The translations under genes were made by a program, and so were the position numbers. From Pelargonium tetragonum (Eukaryota > Streptophyta > Magnoliopsida > Geraniales > Geraniaceae), in contig JAYMTL010000088.1 in assembly GCA_036897445.1 (NCBI GenBank), forward strand, positions 19,896 through 83,895: DNA of 64,000 nucleotides, given 5' to 3'. Under the pieces are notes generated by a model. That model saw nothing but the letters and a program-made list of their open reading frames with translations, was not told where the DNA came from and ran no database searches. Shown here in pieces: positions 40,039 to 53,600 of the stretch (position 1 is its first letter; every line of letters starts with the position of its first letter).

Positions 40039-40680
40039 ATTTTGAAAGTTATGTATAGGAATTTTATCTTAAACAAGATTGCATAAGATATTACCCCGGC
40101 TGTAGCTAAACATTTTAGGGAATATCTCCTTAGTTTTTTATGACACTTATCAGAGAACCTCCTTAACCAATTAAGTTAGAACACTTACCTCTTTAAAAGA
40201 CTACAGATAGAAAGTAGAGCCTAGGTTTTTCAATTGACAACTAAAACAAACCACCTTAAGTAAAGCCTTTGTAAGATAGCAGAGCGCCCAGGGAATTTTC
40301 TATTTTAAGTTATATAGAAAAGCCGCTGTTGATGCACAATTATGCAACTTTATTGAACCAGAACATAAAAATGGATAGGGATATCGTAGATTCAAGTGTC
40401 GAGCTTGGTTAGCTATCCTATAAGCATTGAAATAAAGAGGCCAGTCCATATTCGACGGAGACTTACGGGTTCTATATAATAAAATGATAAATTACTTACC
40501 CTTTTTAATAAAAGTAAGTCATCAAGGATTTTTTTGCACTTTGTTAAAACACACGGAATCAGAGGAAATTCTTAATATAAGTTAACACCTTTAGCACAAA
40601 ACTTAGTAGTATTATAGACTAAAGCCGAGATCATAAATAAAAAGAGATACTAATTAATACAAATATACTACTAAAATATC

Positions 40681-40810
40681 CTAGCTACAACTACAAGAAG
40701 AATACACTAGCTAGAATAGGTACGTACAGCTTAGAAAGAGTAAGGCTTATAAAAGTATAGCTGCTAAAAAAAAGGGCACCTCCTTGAACCAAGCAAGAAA
40801 TAGAATATGA
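40681..40810 (+). pseudogene. Lysine-rich repeat relic (locus 3)
   Basis: The plus strand reads in one frame RKSKAYKSIAAKKKGTSLNQ before a stop; the core AAAAGTATAGCTGCTAAA lies at 40751-40768. TA steps are unusually dense here and CpG nearly absent. It is a short fragment of the family seen at 30.1 and 59.2 kb. Confidence 0.4.
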
Positions 40811-43800
40811 TGTTGTCCTATACCTGTCACGCTCTTTAATGCGCGTATCTACGGCGCCCCCTTTTTATAAATGCTAATTGCATAGCTATTTACTGATGCC
40901 CATTAACCGGAACTTTTTTTGATTAGAAAGTCCTTTCTGCCTTTTTTAGGTACAACTTGTGTAAGTAAATCCTATAGTAGTTTATCACACTTAACACAAA
41001 GAGGAGTTCATAAGAGATTCATCTCAATAGTTCAAAATAAGAATCCAGCAATTTGTCAGGAATTTTTTTTTGAAGGAAGCTCTTTCTTAAGTGTAACTAA
41101 AATCCCAAGATAAATATAGACTCTAAAAGTCTCTCTACACTAAAATTTTTAAAGCATTTCTTCCTTAGGTTTCTTTCAAGCAAACTCGCGTATGTATATA
41201 ATGTAAAATTGGGAGCTTCTTGGCTAGCTTTTATATAATATAAAGTTTTTTGGGGGAACAATACAAGTCGACATCAGTAGGGTACTTTCACAAACTTAGG
41301 CAACCAGTCTTTCGCATTTCAATAGCGACCAAAAAGGATATAAAGACCCGGGAATTTTCCCATATTGATGAATAGGGTTTTCTCGCCCGCGGGTACTATA
41401 AAAAGTACTATAAAGAATTGGAGTACAGATAATTTGGTTATATATAGGCTTCTTTTAGGAATTCTTACGATGGGAAATGTTATGTTTTATCCCCTTTTTT
41501 GTTTTTAGCACATGCCGTTATAGCTTTTGTATTATGTCCATTCTATACAAGCTTTATTAGCGACGTAGTATTTTACTAGACTCTACCTTACCGATCTCTA
41601 CCAGGAACTGACCCACTTCTATAAAAAGAAGTTTTAGCCAGTCCTTAAATTTGAAAGGAAGGAATACTTCTAAAAACCCATACAATTATCTGAAGTCGAT
41701 CGCTTATTCTTAAAATTTTAATGACAAAAAAACTATTCATTTACGACTCTTATGACCTCTAATAAACCTCTCAAGAGTAAGAAAAGTTTAAAAAGCGCTT
41801 GCTATAACTGATAACTCGAGGACATCCATTACTCTTGAACACGAATAAGTAAGCTTAGATAGTCGGGTTCTTTACTTGATCGATAAATAGGAGCCTACCT
41901 GAATCAAGCTGAGAATATGCTTAGTTTCTTTCGATTCAGATATGTTAGTAAATGTGGGTGGAGATTATAAATAAACAGGTATAAGACATAAGTTATAGTT
42001 ATGTAATGTGCTTCTCCTGTGGGGTTTGACTTCTCAGCTTAGGATAATAGGGACTACTACTAGTTACAGATAAGCACTGTAAGGGAAAGAATCCTTTCAT
42101 GTGCATACTATATCCAAAATTTGTACTTTAAATATTTATGAGAATACGCTTGTAGAATGTTCCTCAGTACCTAAAAATAGGGATCTTTTTAACAACTTTA
42201 TTTTATGGATATACAAAAAAGTCTCGCAATTAATATCAGAGTTTCTCAAGCTCCCCTTAAAAAAACCCTACTTATATTTATATACCAAAAATCATTCTTT
42301 CTAATAAGGAAACCTGTTATAAGAAAAAAGACCCTTTAATATTAGAATTAGAGCTGCACTTTAGTAATATAAAGTAATACCTAGAGGATAATTAATTACA
42401 CTAAAGTCTAAAACAAGAAAATCCTTATTCTTTTGTAGCTCATATTGCTTGCTCTAGGTAAAGGAATGGTTTTGCCTTATATAATAAAAAATCAACTTGA
42501 ACCTTTACAAAACAATGACATGAGAGAGGCTTTAAAAGTCTTCTTCTATATAGGAAAAAAAGTCAAGATAAAAAGGGAGACTTTGAGGCTTAAGTTTATA
42601 GCCCTATTTTAACCTTTACGCTCGAAAGTGGGTTCCCCTTAGCTTACGGAAGTTATATGGAACCTAGTAATGTCCCTATTTTGGTGATTTTCAATTTTTT
42701 ATACCTTTTTTTGATTCAACTAATTAATTATGTACGGAGTAAAGTAAAACAGAAAGTTACTAGGATTTCCTCCTTAAATATTCTAATTTGTTTAGAACTC
42801 CCTACCCTAGGAAATATATAAAAGAGGAGTTTAGGAAACTATATAAAATAAAGTTGCTGGACCCCTCCAATTTATCTTACACGGTAGTTATCCTATATAA
42901 AAAGTTTTTCAGGTGCTCTACTTTCTGCTTGGAACATATTATATTATTTATATCAAGAAAGCAATAAACAAACCAGAAGAAGAGTAAAAGTAGTAAGCAA
43001 TTTTGTGAAGGAATTCCTTGGGTATCCGGGTCTACTAGACTAGAGAAGAGGGATATAACTCAATTTACTATGATTTAGAATTGATGTAAGATTAGATAGC
43101 AGATATAAAAAAGGGATACCTCTAGAATTTAAGTATAACCGGAGCTAGACATATTTTCATAGACTCAAGTAGCTTCCGACCTTTTTCTTGGTAAGGGAAT
43201 TTTCACAGCACTTTTATTAAAGAAACCCTGAACTGAGAAATTGGCTCTATTTTTACTGAGGATTATACCATTCCTAGTCCGCTTGGGTTGATCTTAACTT
43301 GGTTTTAACTCTGAACGAATACTTTGCTATTAAAAAAGCAAGCTTCATGGTTACTAAGGTAAACTTTTATATACAAAAATTTCTTCTATTTTCCCCTTAG
43401 TCATAAAAAGGATAGCTTCTAACGAAAGACAGTTCTTATACTCAACTACGTTCCGGAGTCCTTGTCGAATTTGAAAAGAACTTCTAGATTATCTGTAAAT
43501 TACAGAGTAAGTTCCACTTTTACTAAACTCCATATAGGGTGTGCCTTCGAACCAGACTTTATTCTTTATTAGAGGCTAGGTTTTGTAAGTTTTCCGGAGA
43601 ATGGGAAGTTCATTTAGATAATACTTGCGTAAAGAAACTCTATCTTATATATAACAAACAGCACTCAAAAGATTCTTTAACAAAGGGTTACTTACTATGA
43701 TAATTGTACAAACCAAGAATCCTCTTACTATCTGTAATGAAGAAATTGCTCCTTATCATCGCATATACCCTTTTTTCGCCAGTCTTCCTCTCCACACGAG

Positions 43801-44904
43801 CACAAAACAAGTAAAAAGCTAGGTTTGTTAGTTAAAGATTAACTAAAGAGTAATAGCAGTCTTTATAGAAAATCTCAACTCCTTAATAAAATAAATAAAA
43901 AGCCGGAGTTCCCGTGTTTAATTGGGACAAAACCCTATCTATGAGTAGTGGGAAGCTGTTAAATTTTTGTCTTATTTCACTTCAGTCCCTTTTCTATTTT
44001 CTATTCTATATATTATAAAAAGAAAAAAGTATAGTAGCACCCCCAAAAATCTTAGTTAGTTTTACCCGTTTAGTAGGAGTTATTTAAGACTTAACTTGTT
44101 AAGCGAGTGAGTCCCCCTTTGTATTGGAGTGGGGTAAAGTCCTCAACATTCTAGAAGTTAGTGATCAAGATCAATCTTGCCTTAGAGTTATTCGTTTGGT
44201 TCTAAACCAGGTAAAGGTAGGAAATGGAATAGTTGATCTGGAATCCAGAGTTAAAGTAGGTAAGGAATAAAGAACTGAAGTCATTAATTTTCTGTAAAGA
44301 TTCAAGATTGTTTCCCAGTTTTCTAGTACTTGAGGGATAGAGACTAAGAAAGTTATACAATACAGAATATAGCTTCTAAGAGGGTTCTCCAAAAAAGTCT
44401 ATTGATTAACGAATCAAGTTTTCTTAATTTTACCATAAGTGAAAATGGAACACACGCCCTCTCCTTTTATCCGGGTTACCTTTCGAGCGAAATGAAGCAA
44501 TAATTGCCGGTTTTGAACCTTTGTTAATTCCAATACCGATGGCTTACTTTAGTATATAGTATTTCTTAGAATAAGTTAATATCATTTGCTACCCGCATAC
44601 GCTTATGACTTGCATTCCCCTAGGGATACCCTTATTAAAAATTAAGACCTCTTTATAGGAACCCTACTTTTCGGCACGTCTTTACTACTCTTGACAATGT
44701 CACCTCCGGTTTATATAAAATCTCCGCGGCAGTAGTTCCGGGCTCAATTTCTTTTGAGTGGTTTGTTTTGTAAAAGACTTTTACTACTAATAAAGCAACT
44801 CTCGCAGCCAACTACGGAAAGGAAATGTGGAGTATTTAGAAAAGTATACCTTGTCAGGATTGCCCCATATTCTCAGGAATATGACCCCTATAAGGAAAAG
44901 GCTT
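40811..44904. other. Gene-free AT-rich stretch
   Basis: No gene recognised; open frames are at most 73 codons. A B-box-like AAAGGTTCAAGTTGA on the minus strand near 42490 resembles the T-loop words of composite copies D and E, but the rest of the element is not seen. Confidence 0.5.
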
Positions 44905-45080
44905 AGACCGGATTCCTTGGCAAGACTGGATTCGAACCCTTGCATGACAATCAAACAAACCCGTGCTTTACCACAAAAAAGACTCCATAAAGCATAACTA
45001 TTATTTAACTAGACTGACTTTTAAAAGAAAGTATACAGGAGAGTCTTAATCTATTTGATGATTTGTATCTAAGTGATTTC
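44905..45080 (-). repeat. tRNA-like composite element, copy C
   Basis: On the minus strand the 13-mer AATCACTTAGATA (45078-45066) is followed about 134 bases downstream by a tRNA-like sequence with D-arm words GTGGTAAAGCAC, a possible D-stem CTTT/AAAG, and a B-box GGGTTCGAATCC at about 44930. Wording resembles tRNA-Gln, but the anticodon arm does not pair and the T-stem keeps only two pairs. It shares TGCATGACAAT and GCTTTACCA (plus-strand reading) with copy D, and GTATACAGGA downstream with copy E, so homology extends beyond tRNA consensus. Confidence 0.5.
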
Positions 45081-45586
45081 AAAACTCTAGTCTAAGGATT
45101 ACTTTATATATCCTGGAAGCTGAATTGAAGTACTACCAAGCAACCAACTAGACAAGCTAAAGCCTTCCTATTCACTTAGCTCAGAGTTAATATAAAAAGT
45201 GTAATTGTTTACAAATCATAGGAAGGACTTGGTTTATTTTATAAAGCTTAGGGTTCCTCTGGCTTGGTCTTTACGGGATTTTTTTTACCTATGTAAATCA
45301 ATACGGCATGCCCCTTTTTGATGGTGATCCATTTTTTGTTATCTCATATTTTAGTCTTGAGTTTCTATTCCCTGCAACTTATATAATACACTAAACTTTG
45401 TAAGATTACAGAAATATAGGAACACTTCCTCGTAAAAGCACTGCCCTATTCCGGTTAGAAGAACAAAAACTTTTTATACCTACTTCCAAAAGCTGAGAGC
45501 TAGGCCCTAACCTATTTTTGATAAGATACCTCCTTTGTTGCCATCGGGTAACGCCCTTTTTCTTTCTGAATTCTTTAAGAGTGACC

Positions 45587-45650
45587 GGCATTCGAACCCT
45601 TGTCGCCTCCTAACTTGAAGAACACTTTACTCCGCGTAAGAAGGTTTCAA
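45587..45650 (-). pseudogene. tRNA-like remnant in a three-member minus-strand cluster
   Basis: On the minus strand there is GGAGTAAAG (D-arm-like) and GACAAGGGTTCGAATGCC (T-loop-like, T-stem imperfect). It lies between the Trp-like sequence at 45.72 kb and composite copy C at 44.95 kb, all on the same strand. The acceptor stem does not close. Confidence 0.3.
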
Positions 45651-45693
45651 AATGTAACTGCCTTGAGACTTCTCTTTCTTGAAATCTTAAATC

Positions 45694-45752
45694 CTAAATG
45701 GACTTGAACCTACGACTTCCTGCTTCAAAGACCCGTGCTCTAACCAGACGAA
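45694..45752 (-). tRNA. tRNA-Trp-like sequence, probably defective
   Basis: On the minus strand CTGGTTAGAGCAC (D-loop and D-stem 3' side) is followed by GGGTCTTTGAAGC and GTCGTAGGTTCAAGTCC. Order and spacing match a normal tRNA, and the words resemble organellar tRNA-Trp. The anticodon stem does not pair, the T-stem lacks its outer pairs and the 5' D-stem strand is altered, so it is a pseudogene unless corrected after transcription. Confidence 0.3.
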
Positions 45753-48700
45753 AATAACGAGCAAATGAATTTTTATTTTAGTTCTTTTTGGAATCAGTAT
45801 TAAATCTATTATGCACAAAAAGGGGATAATTCTAAGTTCGAGTTTAGTTTCGTGTTTCAGAAGTATTGGGAGTACTTTTTAATATACAGATACAGGAATT
45901 TCCTAAGAAATAACTTCTCAAGGGAATCTCTTAAAACCTTATTTAAGAAGGCTTAGTTAAGTTTGATAAGATGAGGAGTAATCAGTCAAGTATATAAGAG
46001 ATTTAATATATTAATATTGTGAATTCTCCTTATAAAGACAGGCTTTGACCCTACCTTCGAAAAGTTTCCTAATATAATTTAAGAAAATTAAGGTACTTTG
46101 GAAACTAAAGAAATGGAATCTAATAGAATACCAAAAGGTAATGAAGTGCCTACAAGCTTGCCTAGTAGCTAGTAGAATAAAATAAATAAGGAATTTAGCT
46201 TTGCTTACTTTGAAATTTTTAAACAAAAAAGTCAAAATATCTTACTAAAAACTTTTTATAAGCTAAAGTTTGCCTCTATAATTCAGACTTTCCTAAAGAA
46301 CTATAACTCACAAGCGTATAATTTTGTAGGAGACTTTAAACTTTCGATAAAAAGGGAAAAATACCCAGCTTTTAATTATCCAGAATTGTTAGCAAAAGTG
46401 GTAAAGTCTTAATAAATGAAAAGTAAAATCAGCTAAGCGGGTCTCTATTCTGGATCTTACTACGAGTATCCTTTTTTTAATATTAAAGTAAATTGTAATA
46501 TCTATAGAGAACGGGGTAACACTAAAGTAAAAGGACCTTTACTTGGTTTAACTATGAGACTAACTCCCCGCTTGAATGAATTATTTAAGGAAGCTCTTTT
46601 TCATGACTTTCAAATATCTCTGCCAAAAAGGCGCGGGTGTCTGCAAGATACAGTAAAATATGAGGCATAATGTGCGGATTATTATTGCTGAATTATTGGA
46701 TTTGGCAAAAGGAAGTATTGAATATAAAAGAACAAAGAAAGCTAAGGTTTGGCTACCAAAAGGGATTTCTTTATTGTACTAACTTGCTTGTGCATCGAAT
46801 CTAAGTGCGAAAAGGCAGTAGAATGTTATGACAATTATTTAAAGTAAGGTAGCTAGTAAAGTATATCTTAATCTTAAGGCTCGCTTGTATAGAAAAAAAT
46901 AGGAGCTCTCTATAATCTATAATAAGGAAAACATCTTTCTGCGCCCTATCCGATATCCAATAAGGCCTTCTCATTTGTTTAATATGGGGGATTCTTAAGA
47001 AAACAAATTTTAATAATAAGCAAGATACTTCTCTTTTTCAGGAAACAATTACAAGACAGACAAAAGTTACCGGAATTCTTTTTTTATAATAAAGTATACA
47101 ACCCCGTTTTCAAATTAATACAGTAAATAGGTTTTTTGTAAAAGAAGTAGTTCAGCAAATATAGAAAAATCAAACATACAAATATTTGTTCAAGTAAATG
47201 AATGAGAGGGGTTTTCGTAATTGGCAGGAGTCTAAGGACAAACAGCTTATCTGCTTGAGTAAGGCAATCCATTCCTTTGTTTAAGGGGTCTTAACTACTT
47301 AAAGTATTTGGGTTGTTAGGAAATTTATAATATAGGAAAGGTAGAGGTTCGTTATAACTTAAATAGAAGTGCTTCCTCTTTATCTACTTTATCTATCTGC
47401 ATGAATGACAAAATGAAAGCCGAAGTACACCAGAGTTAAATTAACAGGTCACGGGTTCAATTACACTTGGTATACTGCGAAAATGCTAGATCAAGAACGC
47501 AGGACAGAGAAAAGGGTTGCCTAAAGAAAAGAGATTCCAGTCAAGTCCCGTTCAAATTTCTAGTGTTTTGTATTGTCCTAGTGGGATTCTCCTCTAAAAA
47601 AGGCAGTAGTAAAAGTTGAAACTGCACTAGAATAAAGCTAAGAAAGTTCCTACTTGGTTAGGAAATTCATGGAAGTTTTTCACAAGTGGATCTAAAAAGG
47701 GGTTTTATATAATAATTCTTAAGATTTATCTGAACTTGCCTTGCATGCTATTCAAAAATCTGTAATTAGCTGTCGCAACCCTATTAATTCTCAAAAAGGG
47801 GTTCTTGCGGTAAAGACTTAGTCTAGCTTATGATGAAAAGAAAGGGATCCATATAAATAGAACTCAACTGCACTTAAATTAAGAAGTCTTTTTATTATAT
47901 AACCTTTGAAATTTTTAGAAGGATCCTCTTAAAAAGGAATTCCTACAATTTGTCTTTAAAAGAACCTATTTACCGAAACTAAAATTGTTTACTAAGCCTT
48001 TTACTTTACTATTTGCATTTATCTTAATCACGAATCCCTAAAAACTTGAAAAAGCATTACGGGTTACTTTTAATATTTAAAAAGATTCCCGAAAAGGGAA
48101 AACCTAAGACTAAACTTCAACTTTAATAATAAATAGGAGACGCCGCCAAAGGAATCGCGCTTATCTTTTTTTTTTCTAGAAGTAAAGAGTATAAGCACAA
48201 GGATCGAGCAAAATAGGTTTACTTACCTCAACAATACCTAAAAGGCAAATCACATAAAGTAAGCAATATTAATTAGGAGCTTTCATAAGTACATACCAAG
48301 TTTGTTTTATATTTAATAAAGAGACCCTTTTACGTACTAAATATGTAACTAATACAATAAAATACAATAGCAAGCTACAAGAGGGGGGGTATCTATTCAT
48401 GTTCCCGAGGCACTTTATTCTTAAGAAGTTAGCTGTTCTAGAATTTTAAAGTAGTAAAACGGGGCCGCCTTAATAGGAATGTCGTGGGTTCTCGTATCAA
48501 CTATAGTAAAACTCTCATTTTTATATGATAATCTGAGTTCCAGTTTCTAGTCTCATACATACGCTTCGGAAGAATCCTCGTTTATAGGTTCTCATATAGT
48601 CTATGAAACGCCCCTTTAGTCGTCCGATCCAGACCCAAAGCTGACCCCCTTCTAAGCTTATTGAAATACAGGGTTTTCTGCTGCTTATTATTAGTGCTAG

Positions 48701-50261
48701 AAATTAATAGAGTCATTTTAACCTTTCAAAAAAGAAACTCTATTCCGTCCGAGCTGGAAGAGGAGTCACTTGAATACACAAGGCCCTTTTAGAGTAGGTC
48801 TACTATACCCTAAAAGTTTAAAGGGGTTTTAATATCAATTTCATTACCTGCATGACTGGAGAGTTAGCAGATAAAGAAAAAAAGAAGCTTGAGTAACTTG
48901 ATGAGTATGAAAGTTCTATTAGTAAGGGTCACACTAACGAATGAAAGCGGGTCGAAGAAGTTTGTCGAGGTCTCCCGTAGAAGTGAAAGTACCGTACACT
49001 AATGCGTCATTTAAATTTTCTGCTATTGGTAAAACAAGATATAGAGAACTCCCTATTTCTTCAAACTTTTCTCGGGATTCCTATAAAATTCCCTTACTCT
49101 CATATAGGTGTGGGAAATCCTTACCATTGCTTACTTCCTCTTTTTCAGGGCTTTTGATAAAGTAGCAGCCTCCTAATCACAGGGCTTTTTACGGATTTTT
49201 CTTTCTTCTACTTATATGATCGTGATTTTTTGTTTGAGAGAATATTCAAGCAGGTGAAGACTCTGCTCTGTAAAAGAGTCGGGAATTCTAATAGAACAGG
49301 GCTAACCAGATGACCTAGAACTTTTTAGTAGAGCAGTTGCCCAGGCTCTTATTTTTTTGGTTCTTTAACGTAAACCAATATAACTCATTTTAGTATTTCC
49401 ACTAGAATCTAGAATATAGGTTTACATTTGAATTTATCGCATAAAATAAAAAGGAAAAAACTCCCTTAATCATTTAACGAGATTTCTCTTCGCCTTTTGG
49501 AAGCGCGGGTAGCTTTTACTTTTGATTTTTTTAGAACCAAATAAAGTGATCCTTTCCCTTTAACTTACTTTTATTAACTTAACTGGCAGTTTAGTTACCT
49601 AGGTATTAATTCTTTGTAGCAGTCTTTTTGAAACTTTATACTTAAGTGTAGAACTCTTTATATTGCGGAAAAGTGCTTGTCAAATATCCCAGGATTCTAA
49701 ATTCAGGATCAATTCCTTTGTGAGTCTTTGCCTGGAGATCAAGAGTCTTTTATGTATTGTATGAAATTTCAATCCTTTACCTTATTATTCCTTGAATTCC
49801 TTGGGGTTATAAGATTAACTACAGGACACTATCTCCACTTGGAAACTGATCATAAACAGGAAGAGAACTATACTAAGTTTCCTCGAGTTGCTTTATCCTT
49901 TGGATTCTTTATAGATTTGCTATTCATTTTTATCAATTATAAATCTACCTTATCTATGAAGGTGTACTTTTGTATATCTCTGTGCACTATTTGATATTGG
50001 TCGAAAGGCTCAGTAATATCGTACTTAGATTAGAAATTAGCGAAGAGCACCCGGAGCATACGAATGCCAGGAGGTTTAAATTCCTCTTGATGTATTTTCT
50101 CTTTAATTTATGCCGAAAATTTTCAAACATGAGAATTTAGTTAGTTCCCTCTCGATAAGATATCTGTCTGTTAACTTTTATGAAACAATACTACAAGTTC
50201 TCTAATCAGTTTATTCTTTTCTTTTTTTAAGACTGACTGGAGTCCTATTATCAAGATAACA
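45753..50261. other. Gene-free AT-rich stretch
   Basis: No gene recognised; open frames reach only 88 codons (49728-49994, TTG start, no motif). A TTCCC-GAAAA-GGGAA hairpin lies near 48086. A weak plus-strand B-box (GGGTTCAATTACAC) is listed separately near 47450. Confidence 0.5.
47430..47480 (+). pseudogene. Weak tRNA-like remnant
   Basis: The plus strand has ACACCAGAGTTAAATTAACAG, then GTCACGGGTTCAATTACAC. Only the T-loop words fit; the T-stem partner is lost. Confidence 0.18.
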
Positions 50262-50330
50262 TGATTTGAACCAATGACACTCTAAGTCCTAAGTACTTGG
50301 TCCTAATTCCCTGGGATTCTAAAATCTTCT
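50262..50330 (-). pseudogene. tRNA-like remnant paired with composite copy D
   Basis: On the minus strand GGGAATTAGGACC and GTCATTGGTTCAAATCATG follow about 100 bases after the tRNA-like part of copy D, on the same strand. The T-stem pairs only in part. The tandem position suggests a former tRNA cluster. Confidence 0.28.
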
Positions 50331-50389
50331 TTTCTTTATAGCTATATACTGAGGATCTGGGGGTTCACATTAAGGTAGGGTAAAGCAAT

Positions 50390-50680
50390 ACCCAGGTTTA
50401 TTCGAGTTGAACCTTTAACATGCGGATTCCATGAACCTGTGCATGACAATTAAACGGACCCTGCTTTACCATTTCCAAAATACTAAAGAACATAACCGCT
50501 CACTTTACTTGAGTATGAAAGACGAGCTCAATTTCTTTTTTATTTAAGCAATTCTTTCTTTTACCGATTTGTAAACTTGAGTCAAGTCCGCGCTGGATAA
50601 CAGGAGGCGCCGACAAGCTCTTTCAATTACCAATTTCCTGATTTAAGAATATCTGTCAATTCTTTATCTAAGCGATTTCC
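50390..50680 (-). repeat. tRNA-like composite element, copy D (long form)
   Basis: On the minus strand the 13-mer AATCGCTTAGATA (50677-50665) is followed some 230-260 bases downstream by ATGGTAAAGCAGGG, TTGTCATGCACAGG and then AAAGGTTCAACTCGAA. This is about 100 bases longer than the other copies, so an insertion between motif and tRNA-like part is likely. It shares 11- and 9-base words with copy C, and AAAGGTTCAA plus AAACC with copy E. Confidence 0.45.
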
Positions 50681-53600
50681 TTTCTATTATCTTATCCTTT
50701 TCTTATTCAAAATTTTGTTACTGAATCCTATAAAACTTTTCATTTATTAGAGAGCGTTTGGTAACAAAAAAACTTATTATTTAAATAAAGGGAGCAAATA
50801 CAGATTACAAAGGTTTTTGATTTACAAATAATACGTCAGAGACTTTGTATCTTGACTTTCTTAGCTTTTTTATTCAAAACCACCACTTATTATCTGTTTA
50901 AGGCTAGAGAAAAGAGTATCTAAAGGGGCCCCAAACTCCTGCTACACAGCGGGGGCATTTTATGTTCATTTTTAGACGGATACCCCTTATTTTCATTTCG
51001 TATCTCGATTTTTGTTAAAGCTGGGTATAAAGTATATATATATATTTACATTCCTGTTTAAGTGTTAAGGTTCTTTACTGTGTAACTCTATTCTCCGGGT
51101 TATCCTTGGTATAACTTTCGTCTGACTTACTAGCACTTCATACAAAACATAATATTCTTGTATTTAAGGAGGAAGTCGTGCTTTTATGTTTATGTATCTG
51201 TTTTATACAAACAATTAACAAGGTTAGCTCTAAAACTGGATTTGACAGAATCTCTAAGTCTTGCTTGGATGATGAGTTCTTGGTACAAATCCATTAGCAG
51301 GGCATAATCTCTGTCTTTCTTTTTCTGGATTTGTACTCTCTAAATGAATACGGTTTACCTTAAAAAGGGGCACCCTATAAAAAAAGAAAAAGTCTCATTA
51401 AATATTGTCTGTATATTAATTAAGAATTCCCTAAATGTTATTAACTCGTGTAAATATAAATAAAGACAAAATCTTGTCAACTTTGACTTATTTATGAACA
51501 AAGAAATTACATATGGAACTTTCTATTGATAAGGGTTGTACTTTTTTGTAGAGGAGGCCTGGCCTTAGGCGAAGTATAAACTATTAATGAAGTATTTGAT
51601 TAGTAGCTATTGGTCTGAAACCAAGTTACCTGTATTTTTACAAGAGGCTGCTCCCTTTGAAAAGGTATATTCTTTTTATTTATATTTAAAGCAGGTCCTT
51701 AAACAGTTAACCCTGGAAAAAAGATATCTCACGCTTGTACTGAAAGGTAATTTTACAAGAAATGAAGGCGTTTAGAGTTCTCAAAGTTCGTAAAGGCTTT
51801 GTTTACTCGGGGGAGGGATAGATGCATGCAGATACGGGATCTTCAGCACTCTTTTTAGAAAATAGGAATCCAGTAGGGTAGGGTTGTTAGTAGAATTCCT
51901 AGGACACCCATAAAAAACTTTTTGTAGAAAAGAGGCTGACCCTGAGCAACAGAATTAAGAAATTTAAAATAGCCTAAAGGAGTAATTGATAGGAAGACTA
52001 GATATTAGTAGGAATACTTAAGTTGGTGGCTTAATAAGGCATATAGTGTAAAAAGAGCTTTAATTTAGTAAGAATATTTTAGCATTCAGTTTGCTTATCT
52101 TATATAATAGTTATGAAACTTTTAAACAGGATTCTGAGATTTCAACCGGAATTTTTTTTTTAATTACTTAGATGAAGGAATCTCCACTATGTCGAAAGCC
52201 CCTTCCTAGGTAAGAACTTCGCTTGCTTTATAAATTTTATTAAGCATTCTGTTTAGATTCCTTCAGCTAGAATAAATAGACCTTTTTTGACTTTATACTT
52301 GCTGGGACACTTCACCACCTTAGTAGATTCTTGCTTACTTTTGTCCCGAGGGCCTTATATATTAAGGGGTCTCCCGTTCCTTAATGCCGTTTCCTGCGAC
52401 GCTATGACTCTATTTTTGTAACCCTTTTCTAGAGCCTTCGTTAACCGTGGTGAGATTGTAAAACTGCTTCTTTAAAAGACTTAAGATTGGGCCCTGCCAG
52501 AAATGTCCGGATTCGCCTAGCATAAAAGGGACTTTCAAACGGATATTTAAGAGAAGGCTGCTTTATTTTAATTATCTTGTTATAAATTCTGTGTTAAAGA
52601 AGTTTTTGCTCCAAACTTTTTTAACTTATAAAAAATTCTGTTACCCCTATAAAAATTTCGCAAGCTTATACTTTTATAGTTTTGAGCAGTGTGTACTACT
52701 AATTACAATTTACTTTTTGCGTAAGTAAACCCAGAGGCTTAACCCCGGAAGGGATCCCAGAGGTTTTTTTGTGGTAGTATATCTCATATCCTGAGAGTCT
52801 CTGACTTAGTTTATGGAAATTTGAGAACTTCCTTTAGTAATAAGGAAACAAGTAAAGTATAAAAATAAAAAAGGGTTAGGTCTATACACTTCCTGGGTTT
52901 ACCTTTTAGATATTTTATGAACTAAGTCTCCGGATTAACAAGTTTTAGTTAAAAAGGAGCTAAATCACGGATAACGGATAAGGGTTACGCTTTACTGACT
53001 ATAAAGCTGCTCCTGGCCGAGCTAATAAAGCAGTGCAAAAAAGTTCTCTATAGGGGCTCTTTTTTATACTTTACTTGTTACTAAAACTTTTGAGGAATAA
53101 ATCTGAGTTCTAGGAAAACCCTATTCACACCTACTACCGAGTTTAAGATATTTCAGAAACTTATCAGAGTACTTTTAAAAGTATCCTCATAAACTAAACT
53201 CTTTTTAAAAATTTGTACTTTATAAGTAATTTAGAAACGAATATCATCCCCTTTTTTAGTTGTGTTTGTTTATGTATGTCTATATTACACTCGGACAAAC
53301 AGGATTTAAATTGAAAACGGAAGAGAGCTAGCTATCATAGAGTCAAAACCGACTAGCACCTCTTGGAAAACTAAAAAGGCCTTTACACATCTTGAGAATC
53401 CATAACTTCATATTGCACTAACAGTTATAAACTTTACACTTTATAAAGAATAAGAACTAGTAACACTATATTGTTCAATAAAGGAAAGAATGACTCGAAC
53501 TGGACAAAACTTAGAGGGCTTGCTAGTCTTCGTATTAAAAATTTATTTACAACCATACCTCAGGGCTTCTAAGAGTTATAAGCATGAGCAACCTGGTAAA

